Shown: positions 18,178 through 25,894, numbered from the stretch's first letter. The stretch: 64,000 bases of DNA from Paenibacillus sp. FSL R5-0766 (GCF_037971845.1 NZ_CP150227.1:5828001-5892000), one strand, 5' to 3'. Notes: a model not told the origin generated them from the letters alone. Translations and numbers: made by a program.

Positions 18178-19343
18178 TCATCCCCCGCTCCTTTATCCAA
18201 AGTAATCCAGACCAGACATTTATCATCATCCCGCTCCTGGGGAATTTCGTCGTCAAAAAACATGGCCTGCATGGCAGCTTCATTCCATTGATGTGAGCCG
18301 GTCAGTTTTTCAATCAGGAATTCATGTTGTTCCTCCTGCCCACCCTGAACAGCTTCCAATAATCCATCCGTATAGAGTGCAATATGCCCGTCACCCTCGT
18401 AATGGATCGTTTGTGGTTCAATATCCATCTTGTCAAATAAACCAACAGGACAGCAGACGCTGTCAAATGTGGTGACACTGCCGTCGTTTCGGAAAAATAA
18501 AGCAGGTGGATGCCCTGCATTAACATAATCAATGCGCTTCATCCGTGTATCAACGACCAGATAAATGGCCGTGAAATAATACTGCACCAATTGTTTTTCC
18601 AGATGAAGCTGGTTAAAACGACGGTTCAACTCCTGAATGACCTTCTCTGGATCCACATAAGTGGTAACCGTATCTTTCAACACAGAAGCGATAAACATGG
18701 TAAACAGGGATGAAGATATCCCGTGTCCCATCATGTCGAGCAGCAGTACTCCGTAACGGCCTTCCCCAAGGGGGTACCAAGAATAGAGATCACCCGCAAG
18801 CTCAAAGGATGGTTTATAGATGGCATGCACTTGGAACAACGGGTCCCTAATTGCCGGACTTAATACAGCATTTTGGACCATTGCTGCCAACTTAAGCTCA
18901 TCCTGAATACGTTGATCACGCTCTTTATGCCAATCCTTCTCCTGTTTCAAACGAAGTGCGAGTCGAATTCTGGCCATCAGTTCGACTTTATTAATCGGTT
19001 TGGTCACATAGTCGGATGCACCTGCATCCAATGCTTCGGCAAGTTTCTTGGAGTCTCCGATGGCAGTCACCATAATAATCGGTATATCCTTCAGATTCTC
19101 AAATTTCTGCACAATACTGCAGGCTTCGATACCGTCCATCTCAGGCATCATCATATCTAGCAAAATCAGGTCGATATCCGACGGTCTTGGACGAAGTTCG
19201 TTGCTTTCCTCCCCAATTCCTAACACTTCAAACATTTCCATGGCGGAACTCGCCGTTACAATGTCACGATAGTTTTCTTTTTTCAGAATTTCTCGAATGA
19301 TAATGACATTCGTCGGATTGTCGTCAACAATAAGTATTCTCAT
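18174..19343 (-). CDS. REC-PP2C serine phosphatase (RsbY/RsbP-like SigB activator)
   Basis: A 389-residue response regulator. The N-terminal receiver has I-V-D-D-N and acceptor D63 in L-L-D-M-M-M-P. A helical linker (~140-165) leads to a SpoIIE/RsbU-type PP2C phosphatase with E-L-A-G-D-L-Y and L-L-D-M-M-G-H-G-I-S-S-S, carrying the metal-binding aspartates. By analogy with Bacillus cereus RsbY, phosphorylation by the adjacent kinase should activate dephosphorylation of RsbV-P and so release SigB. It is the first gene of the minus-strand run, and its stop overlaps the kinase start (ATGA). A candidate SigA-type promoter lies at 19453-19480. Confidence 0.9.
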   Translation of the reverse strand: MRILIVDDNPTNVIIIREILKKENYRDIVTASSAMEMFEVLGIGEESNELRPRPSDIDLILLDMMMPEMDGIEACSIVQKFENLKDIPIIMVTAIGDSKKLAEALDAGASDYVTKPINKVELMARIRLALRLKQEKDWHKERDQRIQDELKLAAMVQNAVLSPAIRDPLFQVHAIYKPSFELAGDLYSWYPLGEGRYGVLLLDMMGHGISSSLFTMFIASVLKDTVTTYVDPEKVIQELNRRFNQLHLEKQLVQYYFTAIYLVVDTRMKRIDYVNAGHPPALFFRNDGSVTTFDSVCCPVGLFDKMDIEPQTIHYEGDGHIALYTDGLLEAVQGGQEEQHEFLIEKLTGSHQWNEAAMQAMFFDDEIPQERDDDKCLVWITLDKGAGDE

Positions 19344-19452
19344 TGATATCTCCTTATCTGTGGCGTCCGGGTTTGTCGATTCTTATTAGGTTAAAACAAA
19401 CGTTGATTATACAAATTTTGCATACAAAACGGCAGTAGACATAATAATTCCT

Positions 19453-19480
19453 AGTATAACTATAATCGTAAAAACAACAA
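19453..19480 (-). promoter_or_regulatory. Candidate SigA promoter of the rsbY-rsbK unit
   Basis: On the minus strand TTGTTG (19480-19475), 16 bases, TATACT (19458-19453). It is about 110 bases upstream of the REC-PP2C start. The match is moderate. No SigB-type motif was seen here. Confidence 0.4.
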
Positions 19481-19495
19481 AACTCTATCAATACG

Positions 19496-19664
19496 TGTTC
19501 AAAAAGACCGGTTTTCAGTACCGAGAAGATGGGATAAAGCTAGAAATGGAGTAGCGGAGCGTAGGGAAAACTACGTGAGCAACGGACATTTCGGCTGAAT
19601 TCCATATTCGATGCTGATGATGCCGATAGGCATCCTTCGTAATCAAAAGCGGACTTTATGAACA
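19496..19664. repeat. 169-bp structured intergenic element with terminal inverted repeats
   Basis: The ends TGTTCAAAAAGACCG (19496-19510) and CGGACTTTATGAACA (19650-19664) are inverted repeats matching at 13 of 15 positions. Inside are a nested hairpin (GAAATG/CATTTC around CGTAG/CTACG, about 19543-19592) and a GATGC/GCATC hairpin near 19617-19633. No frame encodes a convincing protein. It may be a small non-autonomous mobile element or a structured RNA. I found no second copy of it in this window. It occupies part of the 533-base gap between rsbY and yflT. Confidence 0.55.
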
Positions 19665-19753
19665 TCCTTTATCAGTAAATGGCACCATCGCAGGGGAAAT
19701 CCCCCGCTCGTTACCCTGTTTTTGCAGCGTCCTGATCCCGCTTCCAAACTTGC

Positions 19754-19803
19754 AAAAACATAGATAAGGAATGGGGAAAGCCCCATTCCTTATCTATGTT
19801 TTT
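19754..19803. terminator. Terminator with a perfect 23-bp stem
   Basis: Arms 19754-19776 and 19781-19803 are exactly complementary with a four-base loop and end in A5/T5 tracts. The site is downstream of yflT (minus strand) and upstream of the rsbY promoter, so it isolates the two units. Confidence 0.88.
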
Positions 19804-19876
19804 GATTAAGCATTTTACATAAATGATTCACAAGCTTGTCCATGTTCAGCAAACTTCAACTTGCAAGTATATTTGG

Positions 19877-20221
19877 TTAATCTTTCTTTTTAGCAATAAC
19901 GAGTACTTTACCTTTGTCGAGTTCACTCTCGTAGAAGTCCGCTTCGGCTTCGGTAAAGCCCATCGAAACAATTTTGGCTCGGAGTTCATCACCACGTGAG
20001 CGGAACAGATTCGCCAAGGAATCAAATACGCCTTCTTCCTTTATGCCAATTTCTTTGGCATCTGCTGTATCGGCAATTCGATCTGTACGATCCTTCTCAT
20101 GGGCGAGAACAAAGATTTGATCAGGAAGGTATCCGGTAATCTGCAATTCTTTCACCGCTTCTACCGCCTGGACTCCGTTTTCTACCACTTTTGCATAAGC
20201 TTGCTCATTGGTTGAATTCAT
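19877..20221 (-). CDS. General stress protein of the YflT/GSP17M family
   Basis: A 114-residue soluble protein matching the heat-induced stress protein YflT domain (PF11181). It has an N-terminal V-V-E-N-G-V-Q-A-V-E-A-V-K-E-L segment, a V-L-A-H-E-K-D-R-T strand region and the closing D-K-G-K-V-L-V-I motif. The family has no known enzymatic function, but in Bacillus it is SigB-controlled. The open frame begins with a GTG at 20230 inside the ribosome binding site. GGAGAG at eight-base spacing points to the ATG at 20221. A SigB-like promoter is at 20272-20296, and the strong hairpin at 19754-19803 terminates it. Confidence 0.85.
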   Translation of the reverse strand: MNSTNEQAYAKVVENGVQAVEAVKELQITGYLPDQIFVLAHEKDRTDRIADTADAKEIGIKEEGVFDSLANLFRSRGDELRAKIVSMGFTEAEADFYESELDKGKVLVIAKKKD

Positions 20222-20271
20222 CGTTTCCACTCTCCTCTGATTTAATCTTCTGTATTGCGCTACTTAGTATA

Positions 20272-20296
20272 TAACCATACTATATAGGGTTGAAAC
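20272..20296 (-). promoter_or_regulatory. Candidate SigB promoter of yflT
   Basis: On the minus strand GTTTCA (20296-20291), 13 bases, TGGTTA (20277-20272), one mismatch from GGGTTA. It lies 50 bases before the yflT start codon. Confidence 0.5.
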
Positions 20297-20315
20297 GATT
20301 TGGTAATTACCAATC

Positions 20316-20849
20316 CTAGGAAACTGTATCATCAAAAAGATCAATGCCTTCAATCTGCTGAGATCCTGGCTTCATATATACCTTCAGAGCCTGGTCTCCA
20401 CGGAGAAACACTTCTCCGTCCTCTGCCACATAATAAGGTTTCCCAAGAGCATGATGGATCGCTTCAATACTCATCTCAATTCTATTTCCGTTTAACATGA
20501 TGTGATTCTCAGATGCATCGATATGCACATATTGAATAACATCCGTATCTTCACACAAACCAACCTTCACATCATGAAAGTGATATTCAGGACACCCCAG
20601 ATAAGGATCTTCCTGTTTATGCCCCGGCTGGCCCTTCTTGGCCAACAAATCATCCATGGTGTCATCCAGAGAAATGCCATTCAGAGTCCGAAAATGCTGG
20701 AAAGTCTCGGATCGATCAACAGCCAGAGTTACCTCTGACGCCTTCTCTTCCATTGCCGTCCATTGCATATCGTGAGCAGCGGGTACCGCTGCCGGTTGAA
20801 CGGAAAAGGGAGAAATTACGCTAAACATCACAAGCAGTAGTTTCATCAT
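20316..20849 (-). CDS. Secreted hypothetical protein
   Basis: A 177-residue protein with a clear N-terminal signal peptide (M-M-K-L-L-L-V-M-F-S-V-I-S then a probable A-x-A cleavage near residue 24). The mature part resembles the DUF4309/SmpA-like pattern: a short helix region T-L-N-G-I-S-L-D-D-T-M-D-D-L-L, then beta strands, a Cys pair (G-C-P...G-L-C) and a second L-x-H-x-A-L-G-K-P-Y repeat. I cannot assign a function. AAAGGG at eight bases favours the ATG at 20849 over the upstream GTG. It follows the DUF948 gene by 68 bases in the same direction and may share its promoter. Confidence 0.65.
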   Translation of the reverse strand: MMKLLLVMFSVISPFSVQPAAVPAAHDMQWTAMEEKASEVTLAVDRSETFQHFRTLNGISLDDTMDDLLAKKGQPGHKQEDPYLGCPEYHFHDVKVGLCEDTDVIQYVHIDASENHIMLNGNRIEMSIEAIHHALGKPYYVAEDGEVFLRGDQALKVYMKPGSQQIEGIDLFDDTVS

Positions 20850-20917
20850 GATTCTCACCCTTTCATCAGGTTCATCACCGCTCTGAAGGCTTCTTCATGG
20901 GTTACAAAGCGGTCATG

Positions 20918-21427
20918 TTACTTACGCATCCGTTGCCATACATTCGCTGCAAGATCAATATACTTCATCCAGTTTTTCCCGCCCTTAGCTTCACCATTAT
21001 ATGTAGCTTCATAGGATTGCAGGGTACGATCCGTTGATGTAGCAGGCGGTGCAGTTACATGAACCGATTCAGCATGCTTGGTCTGTTCAGCGTTGTTACG
21101 TTTGGTCTGAAATTTCGCCATCAGTGTTGTGGAGACTTGTTTGGCTGCTGCCGTCACTTCATTCAATACTTCACCCAGATTCTCAACAGATTCCATAACA
21201 GGATCAATTTTTTTCATTTTGTGCTGTACATCCACCGTAATATCATTGGCATGTCTTACCGTCTGCTTCACTTCATAACTAAGTTCATCAATGGTTTTCT
21301 GTACCTCCTGCAATGTCTGTGAGACATTGTCCAGAGAACCCTGAGCGGATTTCAAGGTACGAATTAAAAAGAATACCAGTACTGCAAATGCCACTGCAAT
21401 CAGGGCCACGCTAATTTGATAGATCAT
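20918..21427 (-). CDS. DUF948 family protein (YtxG-like)
   Basis: A 169-residue protein with one N-terminal transmembrane helix (residues ~4-24, A-L-I-A-V-A-F-A-V-L-V-F-F-L-I). A long amphipathic helical region (~28-110, S-L-D-N-V-S-Q-T-L-Q-E-V) and a hydrophilic tail follow. This is the DUF948 pattern of Bacillus subtilis YtxG, whose gene is adjacent to ytxH and SigB-dependent there. It is a membrane-anchored stress protein of unknown mechanism. GAGAGG precedes the ATG, and a near-consensus SigB promoter is at 21475-21500. Confidence 0.82.
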   Translation of the reverse strand: MIYQISVALIAVAFAVLVFFLIRTLKSAQGSLDNVSQTLQEVQKTIDELSYEVKQTVRHANDITVDVQHKMKKIDPVMESVENLGEVLNEVTAAAKQVSTTLMAKFQTKRNNAEQTKHAESVHVTAPPATSTDRTLQSYEATYNGEAKGGKNWMKYIDLAANVWQRMRK

Positions 21428-21474
21428 AGAAGAACCTCTCTTTCCATATGTGCATCAGTTTGTTATTGCTATAG

Positions 21475-21500
21475 TTACCCGGCGATTTCCCGGACGAAAC
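21475..21500 (-). promoter_or_regulatory. Candidate SigB promoter of the DUF948 gene
   Basis: On the minus strand GTTTCG (21500-21495), 14 bases, GGGTAA (21480-21475), 48 bases before the start codon. This is one of the best matches in the window, back to back with the plus-strand promoter at 21550-21574. Confidence 0.65.
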
Positions 21501-21549
21501 AATATTATATATCCCTTCATATATGCCTTCGCTTGGAAAAAAAACCAAT

Positions 21550-21574
21550 GTTTCAAGCGGTTAGCACTCGGTTA
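21550..21574 (+). promoter_or_regulatory. Candidate SigB promoter of the DUF1328 gene
   Basis: GTTTCA (21550-21555), 13 bases, CGGTTA (21569-21574), one mismatch from GGGTTA, about 72 bases before the start codon. Confidence 0.5.
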
Positions 21575-21646
21575 AAGTTAGACTACACAAGGCGGTGAGG
21601 TGAACACAACTCACTGCACAATCAAGTAACGAAAGGATGAATACTT

Positions 21647-21811
21647 ATGTTGAAATGGTCTGTATTATTTCTAATTATTGCACTGGTAGCAGGTATTTTT
21701 GGATTCTTCGGTATTGTTGAAGCAGCTGCTTCAATCGCGAAAGTACTCTTCTTCATATTTGTTGTACTGTTCGTAATCTCCCTGATTACGGGACGCAGCC
21801 GAATGCGATAA
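21647..21811 (+). CDS. DUF1328 family small membrane protein (YtjA-like)
   Basis: A 54-residue protein too short for most gene callers, starting at an ATG preceded by GAAAGGATG. It has two hydrophobic helices (residues ~4-22 and ~30-48). The family hallmarks are an initial M-L-K-W, the G-I-F-G-F-F-G-I-V-E-A-A-A turn and a short basic tail (G-R-S-R-M-R). DUF1328 proteins are small inner-membrane proteins linked to stress, with no known activity. It diverges from the DUF948 gene, each with its own SigB-type promoter, and is closed by the terminator at 21855-21892. Confidence 0.85.
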   Translation: MLKWSVLFLIIALVAGIFGFFGIVEAAASIAKVLFFIFVVLFVISLITGRSRMR

Positions 21812-21854
21812 CCTCAGGCTCTGATATGACTGAGTGTTTACTAAACGAATACAT

Positions 21855-21892
21855 ACAAAAGCCGATCGTGCTACCAAGCCGATTGGCTTTTG
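21855..21892 (+). terminator. Terminator after the DUF1328 gene
   Basis: ACAAAAGCCGATCG pairs with CGATTGGCTTTTGT (one mismatch) around a ten-base loop. It has U-rich ends in both directions. Confidence 0.8.
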
Positions 21893-22068
21893 TGCGTTCA
21901 GGCATAGTTCAACTTTTCTATACTATGTATTGCACTCCCTTCTGCTTTATTCCAATCCGCTCTCGTATGAATCCCAAAAAATCAGGACCTTTTTGAGATA
22001 GCCAACCCGGTTTTATCCCACCGAAGTATGATATTTACAGGCTTGCTATATACCCACATATAAGCCAC

Positions 22069-22104
22069 TTGACACTGGAGAATGCAAGAAAATATTGTTA
22101 TAAT
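22069..22104 (+). promoter_or_regulatory. SigA-type promoter of the secreted Thr-rich protein
   Basis: A perfect TTGACA (22069-22074) is followed after 18 bases by TATTGT (22093-22098). An overlapping extended -10, TGTTATAAT, ends at 22104. Either can serve. The rest of the 372-base gap 21812-22183 holds the upstream terminator and nothing else I recognise. Confidence 0.55.
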
Positions 22105-22183
22105 TTGTGATTCATAAGGGTGCTTGCTTGGTTACTTGTAATCAGGACAACATTTTACATACCTACCGAGGAGGAAAAACAAA

Positions 22184-22696
22184 ATGAAAAAAATCGTAAG
22201 TTTTGCCGCTGCTTTAACGTTGATGGGTTCGATGGCTGCTGCTGCGGGTGCTGAGGAAGCGGTTACTGGAACGGTGAATCCGGAAAAAGGAACAGAAGCT
22301 ACGACAACGACCACAACAACTCCAGCTGTTGAAGTGAACAAACCTGCTGTAGAAACAGTAGAAGGTACTGCTGAGACTGTAACAGGCACAACAACAGACA
22401 CTACAGGTGCAGAAGGTACTTCAACTACAACTGAAACGCCAGCTACAACTACAGATGACAAAATGTTTGAAGAGCCACTCGTAAAACCAGGCGATGAAGT
22501 ACTGGCACCAACGATGTTGCTGAACCTTCTGGAGCGCACTTGGTTCTATGATGCACCTAACGGTAAGCCAATCGGTGCATTAGGCTCCCAAGTCATCGAT
22601 ACAACAGGTGAAGTTGTTGATGGATTCGATGGCGGCGAGTGGGTACAAGTATACACGTGGAAAGGCAAAGCGTGGATCCACGTTGCCATTCAATAA
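22184..22696 (+). CDS. Secreted Thr-rich protein with SH3-like C-terminal domain
   Basis: A 170-residue protein with a signal peptide (cleavage probably after A-A-A-G-A, residues ~19-24). A low-complexity Thr/Glu/Val-rich stretch follows (~25-95, with runs of T and T-E-T-P-A-T-T-T). The compact C-terminal domain (~105-170) begins N-L-L-E-R-T-W-F-Y-D-A-P-N-G-K-P and ends W-V-Q-V-Y-T-W-K-G-K-A-W-I-H-V. That tail has the strand pattern of bacterial SH3-like domains, which often bind cell wall. The Thr-rich part is probably an extended linker in the wall. A GAGGAGG site fixes the start. It is monocistronic. The function is not known. Confidence 0.75.
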   Translation: MKKIVSFAAALTLMGSMAAAAGAEEAVTGTVNPEKGTEATTTTTTTPAVEVNKPAVETVEGTAETVTGTTTDTTGAEGTSTTTETPATTTDDKMFEEPLVKPGDEVLAPTMLLNLLERTWFYDAPNGKPIGALGSQVIDTTGEVVDGFDGGEWVQVYTWKGKAWIHVAIQ

Positions 22697-22723
22697 CATC
22701 GTATAATCGTTCTAATGATAAGT

Positions 22724-22761
22724 AAAGAGGACAGCACGCACAATCGCGGCTGTCCTCTTTT
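22724..22761 (+). terminator. Terminator between convergent genes
   Basis: AAAGAGGACAGC and GCTGTCCTCTTT pair with a 13-base loop, followed by T residues on the plus strand and preceded by A residues. It serves the secreted protein gene and possibly the convergent CDF gene. Confidence 0.85.
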
Positions 22762-22787
22762 GATTTTCCAAGATGTTCACTCTCTGT

Positions 22788-23675
22788 TCATGAGTTCCTT
22801 GTGACTTCTTCCGTCTTTGGTTCCACATGAACATGTACATGCATGATGTTATGCGATCGCTTCAACCGCTCTTCAACACGGTCACAGATCTGATGGCCTT
22901 CAATCAAGCTCAGGCCTCCGTCCACTTCAATGACTACATCCACAAGTACATGACTGCCATGCACACGTGCCTTCACATCCTTGATCATCTCAACACCGGG
23001 AACGCGTGCTACGGAGGATCTGAGATCCGTCAGTTCCTTCTGGTCAAATCCATCCGTAAGACGATGTGTAGAATCCCGGAAAATCTCCCAAGCCGTCTTG
23101 CAGATCAACAGACCTACAGCAATGGCAGCTACTTTATCCAGCCATGGAAGTCCGAACTGCGCACCTATAATTCCAATTGCAGCACCTATGCTGACCCAGG
23201 CATCCGATCGATTATCTTTCGCCGCAGCCATCAGAGCCTGACTATTAATTTGTTTAGCCAGACGGTTATTGTAACGATATACACCTAACATCACAACGGC
23301 ACAGACTACAGCCACCGCTGCCGCCCACAGATTTGGAGCAACAAAGGCTCCTTCATACCAGGAGCGAACGGCTTCAACCAATACTTGCAGCCCAACCATA
23401 GCCATAATAAACGAAGCCACCAAGGCAGCAACCGTCTCCGCTCTAAAATGACCATAGGCATGATCCGAATCAGGTGGTTTCTGGGAGATCCGAAGCCCGA
23501 TCAATACAGCAACGGATGCCACAATATCCGTAAGGTTATTAAAACCATCGGCCAGCAAGGCGCTGGAAGCAAATAAATATCCACAGATCAGCTTAAAAGC
23601 GGACAAGACGAGATAGGCTGCAATACTAACCCAAGCCCCTCGCTCCCCTTTTCGAATTTCTTCATAAGCGTTCAA
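22788..23675 (-). CDS. Cation diffusion facilitator transporter
   Basis: A 295-residue CDF-family metal/proton antiporter with about six transmembrane helices and a C-terminal cytoplasmic dimerisation domain (~205-290). Metal-site signatures are A-L-L-A-D-G-F-N-N-L-T-D in helix 2 and the D-N-R-S-D-A-W-V-S-I motif in helix 5. The family exports Zn2+, Co2+, Fe2+ or Mn2+. The H-A-Y-G-H-F-R-A-E motif is standard, but the metal cannot be assigned. The start is moved from a GTG at 23687 to a TTG at 23675, because AAGGGGTG lies nine bases ahead of it. Confidence 0.87.
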   Translation of the reverse strand: MNAYEEIRKGERGAWVSIAAYLVLSAFKLICGYLFASSALLADGFNNLTDIVASVAVLIGLRISQKPPDSDHAYGHFRAETVAALVASFIMAMVGLQVLVEAVRSWYEGAFVAPNLWAAAVAVVCAVVMLGVYRYNNRLAKQINSQALMAAAKDNRSDAWVSIGAAIGIIGAQFGLPWLDKVAAIAVGLLICKTAWEIFRDSTHRLTDGFDQKELTDLRSSVARVPGVEMIKDVKARVHGSHVLVDVVIEVDGGLSLIEGHQICDRVEERLKRSHNIMHVHVHVEPKTEEVTRNS

Positions 23676-23881
23676 ACCGGGCGACACCCCTTTAACGTTT
23701 CGTATTACGGTTTTTCCATGTTAACAAATGTGGAGCGTGTGGGTCTACAGAAACAGTGTTGCCAAGCTGCATTGCTGTAGGCAAGCCGAAAAAAAGTTGC
23801 CAGACGGCAGGGCTGTAGTTAATGAGAAAAAATGTTGGCCCGGGTAAAACCAAAGGTTTTGAGCATTTTATCAGGTTGCCC

Positions 23882-23936
23882 TTGTAGGGCTTTTGTAAAA
23901 CGTATAAAATAGGTACATCCCGTCCAATTTGGACGG
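23882..23936 (+). promoter_or_regulatory. Promoter and leader hairpin of the small basic protein
   Basis: TTGTAG (23882-23887), 17 bases, TAAAAT (23905-23910) form a SigA-type promoter. A perfect CCGTCC/GGACGG hairpin (23920-23936) follows at about the transcript's 5' end, 30 bases before the start codon. Confidence 0.5.
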
Positions 23937-23965
23937 CTCACTGTAAGACCGGGAGGGAAATAACG

Positions 23966-24154
23966 ATGAGCGAAAATAACGAACCGAAAAAGGTCAGTTT
24001 GCAGGATGCTATACGCCAAAAGCTGGCGCAAAAGAAAGAACAAGCAAATTCCGGTAACCAATCCAGCGCCTACTTTGAAGGCGGACCTAAAGCGATGAAG
24101 AGTCAAAACAACAAGAAGCCTAACAACCAACGTCGCCGTACTGGTGGATCTTAG
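23966..24154 (+). CDS. Small basic hypothetical protein
   Basis: A 62-residue, highly hydrophilic protein rich in Lys, Gln, Asn and Arg. It has a short predicted helix (V-S-L-Q-D-A-I-R-Q-K-L-A-Q-K-K) and a disordered tail ending N-N-Q-R-R-R-T-G-G-S. The strong GGGAGGG ribosome binding site, own promoter and own terminator show it is a real gene. Similar small proteins occur in related spore formers by my recollection, but I do not recognise a named family. The basic tail could bind nucleic acid, though this is only a guess from composition. Confidence 0.7.
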   Translation: MSENNEPKKVSLQDAIRQKLAQKKEQANSGNQSSAYFEGGPKAMKSQNNKKPNNQRRRTGGS

Positions 24155-24187
24155 GTCTTAAAGCCGAAGAGAAACCCATTGAATTAC

Positions 24188-24230
24188 AAAAAGAACCGCA
24201 AGCCTTCTTCACAGAGGCTTGCGGTTCTTT
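24188..24230. terminator. Bidirectional terminator
   Basis: AAAGAACCGCAAGCC and GGCTTGCGGTTCTTT form a 15-bp stem. It separates the small basic protein gene and the convergent ABC-F gene. Confidence 0.9.
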
Positions 24231-24268
24231 GGTGTTCCTATAATAATGTGCCGTAGATGATGCTTGGT

Positions 24269-25894
24269 TTAAGCTTCTACCGGATACATTTTATTGCGCA
24301 GTTCTTTGATTTCATCACTTTCCAGATATTCGTCATAGCTCATTTGGCGATCAATGATGCCATTCGGCGTAATTTCGATAATCCGGTTAGCAATGGTTTG
24401 AATGAACTGATGGTCATGGGAAGTGAACAGCATGGTGCCGTCAAAATCAATCATACCATTGTTCAGCGCTGTAATGGATTCGAGATCCAAGTGGTTCGTA
24501 GGCTCATCCAGAATCAATGCGTTAGCACCAGTCTGCATCATTTTCGCCAGCATACAACGAACTTTCTCGCCCCCGGAGAGTACACTTGCCTTTTTCAAGG
24601 ATTCCTCACCTGAGAACAACATACGTCCCAAGAATCCACGCAGATACGTTTCATCCTGATCTTTGGAATATTGACGGAGCCAATCCACAAGAGTCATGTC
24701 TACACCGTCAAAATATTTGGAGTTGTCTTTCGGGAAATAAGCTTGAGTTGTAGTTACCCCCCAAGTATATTCGCCGCTATCCAACTCCGTTTCACCCATA
24801 AGAATATCAAACAAGAGTGACTTGGCATTCCCGTTCGGGCCAACAAATGCGATTTTATCCCCTTTGTTCACGACAAAGCTGATATCATTCAGCATGTTCA
24901 CACCATCAATGGATTTGCTGATACGATCTACGGTCAACAATTGTTTACCAGCTTCACGCTCAGGTTTGAAGTTGATAAACGGATATTTACGGTTCGATGG
25001 ACGAAGGTCATCCAGCGTGATTTTGTCGAGTTGTTTCTTCCGGGAAGTTGCCTGTTTCGATTTCGAGGCGTTCGCCGAGAAACGTTGAATAAAGGCTTGA
25101 AGCTCTTTAATCTTCTCTTCTTTTTTCTTGTTGGCATCACGTTGCAACGCAAGTGCCAATTGGCTGGATTCGTACCAGAAGTCATAGTTACCTACGTACA
25201 GCTGGATTTTACCAAAGTCGATATCCGCAATGTGTGTACATACTTTGTTCAGGAAGTGACGGTCATGGGATACCACAATAACAGTACCTTCATAGTCCAT
25301 CAAGAAGTTCTCAAGCCATTGAATGGATTCGAGATCCAAGTGGTTGGTAGGCTCATCGAGCAACAGGTTGTTTGGACGACCAAACAATGCTTGTGCAAGC
25401 AGGACACGAACTTTTTCGTTACCACTTAGTTCATTCATTTTTTTATCGTGCATGTCACGGTCGATACCCAGACCGATCAGGAGTGCCGCTGCATCCGGCT
25501 CAGCATCCCAGCCATTCAACTCGGCAAATTCACCTTCAAGCTCACCTGCACGCAGGCCGTCTTCTTCCGTGAAGTCCGCTTTGGCATACAGCGTATCTTT
25601 TTCTTTCATAATGGCATAGAGACGACTATGACCCATAATTACCGTTTCAAGAACCGGATACTCATCATATTCAAAGTGGTTTTGCTTCAAAACGGCCATA
25701 CGTTCGCCCGGGGTGATGTGCACCTCTCCCGAGTTTGATTCAATTTCACCGGACAAAATTTTCAAGAATGTTGATTTACCGGCTCCATTGGCGCCGATGA
25801 GGCCGTAACAGTTTCCTGGTGTGAATTTGATATTTACATCTTCAAAAAGTGCACGTTTTCCGTAGCGGAGCGTGATGCCGCTTGTACTGATCAT
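24269..25894 (-). CDS. ABC-F family ATPase (YkpA/YbiT type)
   Basis: A 541-residue protein with two ABC ATPase domains in tandem and no membrane segments. Domain 1 has Walker A G-A-N-G-A-G-K-S-T, signature L-S-G-N-E-K-V and Walker B L-L-L-D-E-P-T-N-H-L-D. Domain 2 has the Walker A-like G-P-N-G-N-A-K-S and signature L-S-G-G-E-K-V. The linker between them is charged. ABC-F proteins act on the ribosome, either as translation factors or as antibiotic-protection proteins. Length and motifs best fit the housekeeping YkpA/YbiT group. In Walker A of domain 2 the usual G-K is A-K. AAGGATGG precedes the ATG at 25894, so the longer start at 25906 is rejected. Confidence 0.87.
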   Translation of the reverse strand: MISTSGITLRYGKRALFEDVNIKFTPGNCYGLIGANGAGKSTFLKILSGEIESNSGEVHITPGERMAVLKQNHFEYDEYPVLETVIMGHSRLYAIMKEKDTLYAKADFTEEDGLRAGELEGEFAELNGWDAEPDAAALLIGLGIDRDMHDKKMNELSGNEKVRVLLAQALFGRPNNLLLDEPTNHLDLESIQWLENFLMDYEGTVIVVSHDRHFLNKVCTHIADIDFGKIQLYVGNYDFWYESSQLALALQRDANKKKEEKIKELQAFIQRFSANASKSKQATSRKKQLDKITLDDLRPSNRKYPFINFKPEREAGKQLLTVDRISKSIDGVNMLNDISFVVNKGDKIAFVGPNGNAKSLLFDILMGETELDSGEYTWGVTTTQAYFPKDNSKYFDGVDMTLVDWLRQYSKDQDETYLRGFLGRMLFSGEESLKKASVLSGGEKVRCMLAKMMQTGANALILDEPTNHLDLESITALNNGMIDFDGTMLFTSHDHQFIQTIANRIIEITPNGIIDRQMSYDEYLESDEIKELRNKMYPVEA

